Source: Solea solea (taxonomy: Eukaryota > Chordata > Actinopteri > Pleuronectiformes > Soleidae). From it: a stretch of DNA of 64,000 nucleotides. A program made the translations under genes and the position numbers. The notes under the pieces were generated by a model. The model saw only the letters and a program-made list of their open reading frames with translations. It had not been told where the DNA came from and made no database searches. Positions 58,491 to 64,000 of the stretch are shown one piece after another (positions within the stretch are counted from its first letter, which is position 1; each line of letters starts with the position of its first letter). Location: the NCBI RefSeq assembly GCF_958295425.1, contig NC_081153.1, positions 5,677,028 to 5,741,027 on the forward strand. The letters run 5' to 3'.

Positions 58491-58960
58491 CTTTGAGTTT
58501 TATCGCTGTCTTTCATAAATGTGTTTTATTCGGCTTGTTTGCAGATTAAATATCCACGGAATGTCGCGATTAAAGTTGTGGCTTAACCTTACCATGATCA
58601 TTAAACACAGCGTTATTGTTGGGAGTACCCATTGAATTTATGACGTGATACAAGAGGATTAATGATCTCTGCGGTGCTGACACATGTCACACAAGAGGAA
58701 AAACATGTCAGTCAGACACCTTGTTGACAATTTGAGGATGTTACAATAAATCAGACTAATCAAACTACCGGAATTCAGGCCAACTTTCAAGCAACACATT
58801 ACCCGATTACGAACGTTGGGAACTCCGAGATTTGGCATCTGGTGCCCCGTCGAGAAGTCTAACATGTTAGAAACCTCATTTGACATCTCCTACTACATGC
58901 TCCTGGACGTTGACCAAAAGGACAACATACAGGACAAACATGGCGAGGAGGAAAAGGGAC

Positions 58961-58993
<33 letters not shown>

Positions 58994-59244
58994 AGGTGGA
59001 ACAGTGACCCCAAAAAATGTTTGTTGAACTTTGGCAACAGAACCTCTTTGCCGTCTCCTCAAGACCATGACAAAAATGGTTGCGAGAGTTCGTGGTGGCA
59101 CTTCAGCAACCCGGTGAGTAATGATTGACAACTCCTTAACCCCGCCTCGTGAACAATGATTGGTCATGGTCATACTTGTAGTGTTGTCAGTCCCACAAAT
59201 AAGATACAAAAAGAGTCTGCGTCACTGAGATTGATAATATGACA
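58491..59244. other. Intergenic with (CTG)n tract
   Basis: A CTG/TGC run at 58,961-58,991 (about 10 units) produces poly-Ala and poly-Ser frames on the two strands. No gene is supported. Confidence 0.6.
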
Positions 59245-59281
59245 GCTCATACGACACAAACACATTTTGTGTCGTATGAGC
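59245..59281. repeat. Perfect 16-bp hairpin
   Basis: GCTCATACGACACAAA and TTTGTGTCGTATGAGC are exact reverse complements separated by CACAT. There is no T tract or gene end that would mark a terminator. It may be the core of a fold-back element. Confidence 0.85.
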
Positions 59282-61677
59282 AGTTATGTTTTCAGTTAGT
59301 TTGGAGGAGTGAGAACAGTAGTTGTGAGTGCAGCAAAGTGGTTATTTCCTGAAGGCAGTACTTAGCTGGGTAGACTTTACTGGTACACCGTAGAGTCATT
59401 CATTTGTGGGTGAACGGGTGAAAGTCTTTCCATTCCGAAGCCTCACGTTTAGTATTTTATCCAGTGCCATTCTGAAGCTTTATTTGCAAGAACAGGGGTG
59501 GAGCCTACACCTGTAGACATGCAACTATTGGTCGCTAATGCAGTAGCTGTGCTCCACGTCTCAAACAAATCCTTGTGTGTTATGGTCAATTTGGCTCAAC
59601 ATTGGAGCATGACTTACAACATGGATGTCATGCTGTACAGAAGAAACGTCTCACGAGTGATTTATATCATAAACGCTTCAGGAAAATGATTCAATCAAGT
59701 GAGACAAAGTCACATAAATGTACCACAGAGGCAACAATTGTACTCTTCTTTGCAGCATTTGTTACATAGAAAAATACTGCACTGACAGCAATTTGTCAGG
59801 ATTGTGTACGTGCATATACTTCTAATAGAATAATATAAATAACTTTTCTGCTTCGCTCCACGTTTTTACTCTCGTCATGTCGATGGCCATTTGAAACATT
59901 AGAAAAATGCTTTATTGACCTTAGTAAGAGGACAGACCTCAATAAAAACTGCAGGGAATTTATCATGTGTCAGTTATGAAAGGACTCACTGTGGTAAGAT
60001 TATGGGTTGTCCCTAATACTGTGGACAACAACTTCTATTTTGGTCCAACACAGCTTTAGCTTTTGATTCAGCCACCAGGGGGCAACTCTATTCCATTTGA
60101 GTGGAAGTCTATGGGGAAATGAGCCTATTTCCTCACTTGATTTATGACACCAGCAAACTGAGCAAACTGAGGAGTTAATGTCTCAATGGTTAGTTTCAGG
60201 TCTTCTTCAATAGAACGTGATGTCACTTTCAAACATTATGCTCCCATTTAGAGGAAAATTAACTCAATCTCGAGGCTTAAAAACAGTAGCACAGAATCTT
60301 ATGGGTAAAGTCACTACATGGCTAAAAAGTGTCAAGAAAAAAGGCCCAGATGTTCAGCAATTTCATGGAATAAACACTGATTGGAACTTGGTAGACGAGG
60401 GGTTGGGGTAGCACAAAAGCACATGGACCTTCATTATGTATTTAGTGCTGGCAGTGTTTTGATAAATACTCAGAATTCCTCTGGGGGGCGACATAAGCTA
60501 GGCCCGTCAGCTTTAAGCAAGCCCGAGTCATAAAAGCCTGAGTTGATCAGATGTAGGCGAGGGAAGTTACTTTTGCAGACCTTTGTGTTCTCACATAAAG
60601 CCCATCTGGACAATGACAGGAACATGTGTGGACTTGAGTGCACATCAGAAAGCAGCTTTTATGCGTTTCATGGGATATTTTCAGGGTTTCAGACGTGTGC
60701 AAAACATGGAACATCACAGCACGAGACACTCACGCGCGCTAAATGAATCCGATAGAAGAGATATCATTAACAAGGAAAGGGAAAAACAAGTTCATTAGGA
60801 ACTAAACCTGTGGCACCACGCTTTGTCCCGCACTGTCACTATGGCAACAACATAATTAGCAAATGTGCTCTATCAGTGTCAGCAAGACTGGACTGAAATT
60901 AATTTCCAGTGTATCACAAATGAGCTGATGAGCTTGAGATGGGATGGATTCTGTTGGTGGACGATGAAAGGCGCCGTGATAATGGAGATGATTTCTGCTC
61001 AGAATTCAGGGATTGGAGTTGAACGCCGTCCGTATGCTGCACATGAGCAAACTGATGTGGCTATTCTCCTCCAGCACACATATGCAAGCAGTTTTCATCA
61101 AATGACTCGCGTCATAATCTTTTCAATCATGTATGCCTTGCATGTTGAATGGCAAGGGTGAGGATTACAGGAACCATTGTTACAGCTCTTAGCGGCGAAT
61201 GACAGTTCAAATTCAAAAAGTCTAAATTACTTTTCGCCCGTATCTGGCACGCCGATCTTTACTCGTGGCAACTTCTCGTCAGACAGAAAGGCGCTTTGGC
61301 GCTTTGCAAAGTCTCAACCCCGCGTCCCATTGTGTTGACTTTCTGTGTAATCCAGCAATTTTCACAATCCGGATTATCTCATCATCTCCCTCCTGATAAA
61401 CAGAAGCAAAAATAAAAGTCAGATTTAATTTACACGACAACAGGCCACAAATAATCACCCGCGGCTCCAGTGATTCATTTATGAAACTAGGTTCATGCCC
61501 TAGTTTTTGGCAAATGCACTTTGCTGAACTTTTTTTCCCCCCCAGTAGCACGAGGGCCAAACTGTCCATGACTCTAATTTGTATTTGCTGCATTTTTAAC
61601 TTCCTTTATGACTAAACCCTTATATTTTAAATCACCTTCAAAACACAAATCTCATGGCGTGACACTGTATCGATTCT
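59282..61677. other. Intergenic, partly candidate regulatory
   Basis: No coding exon. About 60,480-61,230 is unique and repeat-free, with words such as ACATAATTAGCAAATGTG and CTCGCGTCATAATC (AP-1/ATF-like). The remainder is unremarkable. Confidence 0.45.
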
Positions 61678-62110
61678 TTACGTTTGGTTCACGTTTGGTT
61701 CACGTTTGGTTCACGTTTGGCTCATGTTTGGTTCAGTTTGGCTCATGTTTGGTTCACGTTTGGCTCACGTTTGACTCACGTTTGGCTCACGTTTGGCTCA
61801 CATTTGGCTCACGTTTGATTCACGTTTGGCTCACGTTTGGTTCACGTTTGGTTGACGTTTGGCTCACGTTTGGCTCACGTTTGGTTGACGTTTGGGTCGC
61901 GTTTGACTCACGTTTGGCTCACGTTTGGTTCCCGTTTGGCTCACGTTTGGCTCACGTTTGGTTGACATTTGGCTCATGTTTGGTTCACATTTGGCTCATG
62001 TTTGGTTCAGTTTGGCTCACATTTGGTTCACCTTTGGCTCACGTTTGGTTCACGTTTGGTTCACGTTTGGTTCACGTTTGGCTCACGTTTGGTTCACGTT
62101 TGGTTCAGCC
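61678..62110 (+). repeat. 11-bp minisatellite
   Basis: About 39 tandem copies of an 11-bp unit, consensus TTCACGTTTGG with C/T variation at the first base. Because 11 is not a multiple of 3 and the unit lacks stops, frames stay open and repeat with an 11-residue period (FGSRLVHVWLT), producing a 271-codon frame (61,608-62,423) that I regard as spurious. Confidence 0.95.
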
Positions 62111-63599
62111 AAGGTCAGATCATTCACTGACGAACCTGTGGCTTCCTCTTGCTCTTTGTTTGCCAAATAAAACTTCCCCTGCAGACTCACCCACTGTCAC
62201 GTTTCAGTGCGCGGCGATGAGATTGCGCCGCTGCACGGATTGCAGGGTGTCTGAATGTCCGCTGATGATCACGGCTCCATTATTAAAACCCACCAAACAA
62301 ATCCTCCGTCTCTTCTGCAATCAGGGCAGTGATTGCAGTACAATAGATGTGTTTGATTGTGACATAATCAGACACTTGACTAATAAAAACCCCAAAGGGA
62401 AAATCAGCAGCCTGCAGACATGAGGTTGTCCACGTTCCTCTGAGGAGGTCAAAGCAATTTGTTCCATATGGAAAAAAAACCCTCCCCACCTCACACAGGT
62501 TTGAGTTTACACTGGAGGAGAAGCTTCTTTAAAAACACGGACAGCTTTTCCAAATGAATAGACCTGATTTGTGAAAGCAGTGGGCGGTTGCAGTATCTCC
62601 CAGCATGCACTGCGGCACATTCCACAGATTGCACAGATAGTTGCGGGGTTTGTTCGTTGAAAATGTGCTGCATTTATATTTATACACCGCTTCTCCAATC
62701 ACTAAAAGCACATTACACTCACCCATTCATCCAGCGTCGGTCCATATTGTTAATATACGACGAATAGCGCGTATTTGCTTCTTTATCACACATACGTCCC
62801 ATTCAGAGCCACTGAAGGAACCCTGCATCCGCTGAATCGAGAGTTTCTTCCCGGCACCTGCTGTAAATCACGCAGCATCACCATCATCTCCGTCAGATTG
62901 ACCGTCAGCAGTAGTGAACACCACTTTTAAAAGGTCACACGATCATTAATACCACTGTGCCGTCGCTCATAACCTGCTAAATTGAGCACTAAAAGGCCCA
63001 ATGTTCAATAATTATTAAGTTATTTGATGTAACCTGATGTGGGCAGTGTGTCAGACGTCATACTTTTACGACAGCGACTGCAAAAGTCAGAAAGCGAAAT
63101 AAAAACACAAGAAGCCGCAGCTCTGCTCAAGACGGTGACAAGTAATTCCGCTGCTTCTCTGTGTCACAGTGTCACTCTGACTATTTCATTTTAGACTGTT
63201 TTATATTATGTTAACACTGCGGTTTGTTTCAGTCGGGTTGCCAACGTTATTACAGTACACAGCCTGTAGGAAACAAATAAGAAGGTACCGTGTCTAAACT
63301 GGCTTATTTCACTTCTTTAGATTTGAAGTGACAACTGAAATGTCAAATTCTAGTGACATCGACACTTTCTTTGCATCAGTATGATTCCCATTCCAATCAT
63401 GATACACTAGAAAAGATGCCTTAGATCAGCGGTCCCCAACCATTTTGGAAGTACAACTGTGCCCCCTGATTTCAACTCAGTGTGTGAGAGTGTGTCACTC
63501 TGAAAACATCAGTACTCTATTATTATTATATAAGTATTTATTTACAGCTTCATTTGTGAGGCACATACTGGACCATTAAAAGAGGGGGAACAAATGGTT
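62111..63599. other. Intergenic
   Basis: Unique sequence. CAGCGGTCCCCAACC at about 63,428 resembles a hAT end but its partner is not found. No gene. Confidence 0.5.
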
Positions 63600-63776
63600 G
63601 GGTAAATGGTCTGTATTTATGTAGCGCCTTTTCTCGTCCTGATGACCACTCAAAGCTGCTTTTCACACATCGTTCATACCCATTAACACGCAGCCATCAG
63701 GAGCAACATGGAGTCAAGGAATTGAATCCACAACCTTCATGCTGAAAGACGACTCGCTCTACCACTGAGCACCGAC
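63600..63776 (-). mobile_element. tRNA-derived SINE, minus strand
   Basis: On the minus strand it begins GCTCAGTGGTAGAGCGAGTC (tRNA start and A box), then a B-box-like GGATTCAATTCC, and runs into a body containing CTTTGAGTGGTCATCAGGAC and AAATACAGACCATTTACC. This is a widespread fish repeat; the exact family is not named. Confidence 0.7.
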
Positions 63777-64000
63777 GTGTCTAAAAACTGGATTATAATA
63801 CAACTGGTGAATGAACACAAGAGACTCATCAACACAAACGACAACCACGACATGGTGATTTTGTTCACCTTGGGAGAAAAGAACGCTCCGCCATCATGTA
63901 GTCACAATTATTACTGTGAGAGAGAGAGAGAAATTCCACGAGGAGAGAAGCAACTCGCTGTTAATCAGCCAACACTGATGACAATATATATTTATTTTCC
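63777..64000. other. Intergenic, right edge
   Basis: A short GA run at 63,918-63,931. Nothing else is recognised. Confidence 0.5.

Noticed and set aside
61608..62423. 271-codon plus-strand ORF
   Set aside because: It is generated by the 11-bp minisatellite; the period of 11 residues mirrors the DNA repeat and no domain is present.
1..64000. CRISPR arrays, operons, phage or toxin-antitoxin systems
   Set aside because: The spliced vertebrate gene and fish repeats show eukaryotic nuclear DNA; tandem repeats found have no unique spacers of constant length.

Overview
The window is vertebrate nuclear DNA, almost certainly from a teleost fish and probably a percomorph. Three things point there: one intron-rich gene with vertebrate-type splice sites, dense short non-autonomous DNA transposons and tRNA-derived SINEs, and an L2-type 3' tail with a GGATA stem-loop and TGTAA repeats. 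There are no operons, phage genes, CRISPR arrays or bacterial-type genes.

One gene is recognised with confidence: phf14 (PHD finger protein 14), on the minus strand. Eleven exons were assembled by hand from exon 1 (about 29,306-29,440) to exon 11 (4,418-4,513). The ten coding exons join in frame to 674 codons: an acidic N-terminus, PHD1, a zinc knuckle, the extended second PHD (together the PZP histone-H3 reader), a basic linker and the start of a coiled coil. The C-terminal PHD fingers must lie beyond position 1, because bases 1-4,417 hold no further recognisable exon. Two details stand out. The start codon is split by intron 1 (A | TG), and intron 6 uses a GC donor.

The introns of phf14 carry a hAT MITE family (three copies with 8-bp target-site duplications plus one decayed copy), SINEs, a nested MITE pair at 15.6-16.2 kb, and a 965-bp hAT derivative at 21.3-22.3 kb with a perfect duplication and a relic BED zinc-finger exon. 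A single-copy-looking stretch at 19.1-19.5 kb is a candidate conserved regulatory element.

From about 29.46 kb to 64 kb I recognise no protein-coding exon. This upstream region is a mosaic of TTAA-ended MITEs, three piggyBac-like elements, an RTE-type LINE fragment split by a SINE, a telomere-like repeat array (43.9-44.8 kb), a transposon-like block with three internal repeats (51.7-52.5 kb), microsatellites and an 11-bp minisatellite that makes a long spurious ORF (61.7-62.1 kb). Non-repetitive, homeodomain-site-rich stretches (51.3, 57.2-58.0, 60.5-61.2 kb) are candidate long-range enhancers. I found no strong case for a wholly undescribed system. All repeat family names are inferences from termini and motifs.
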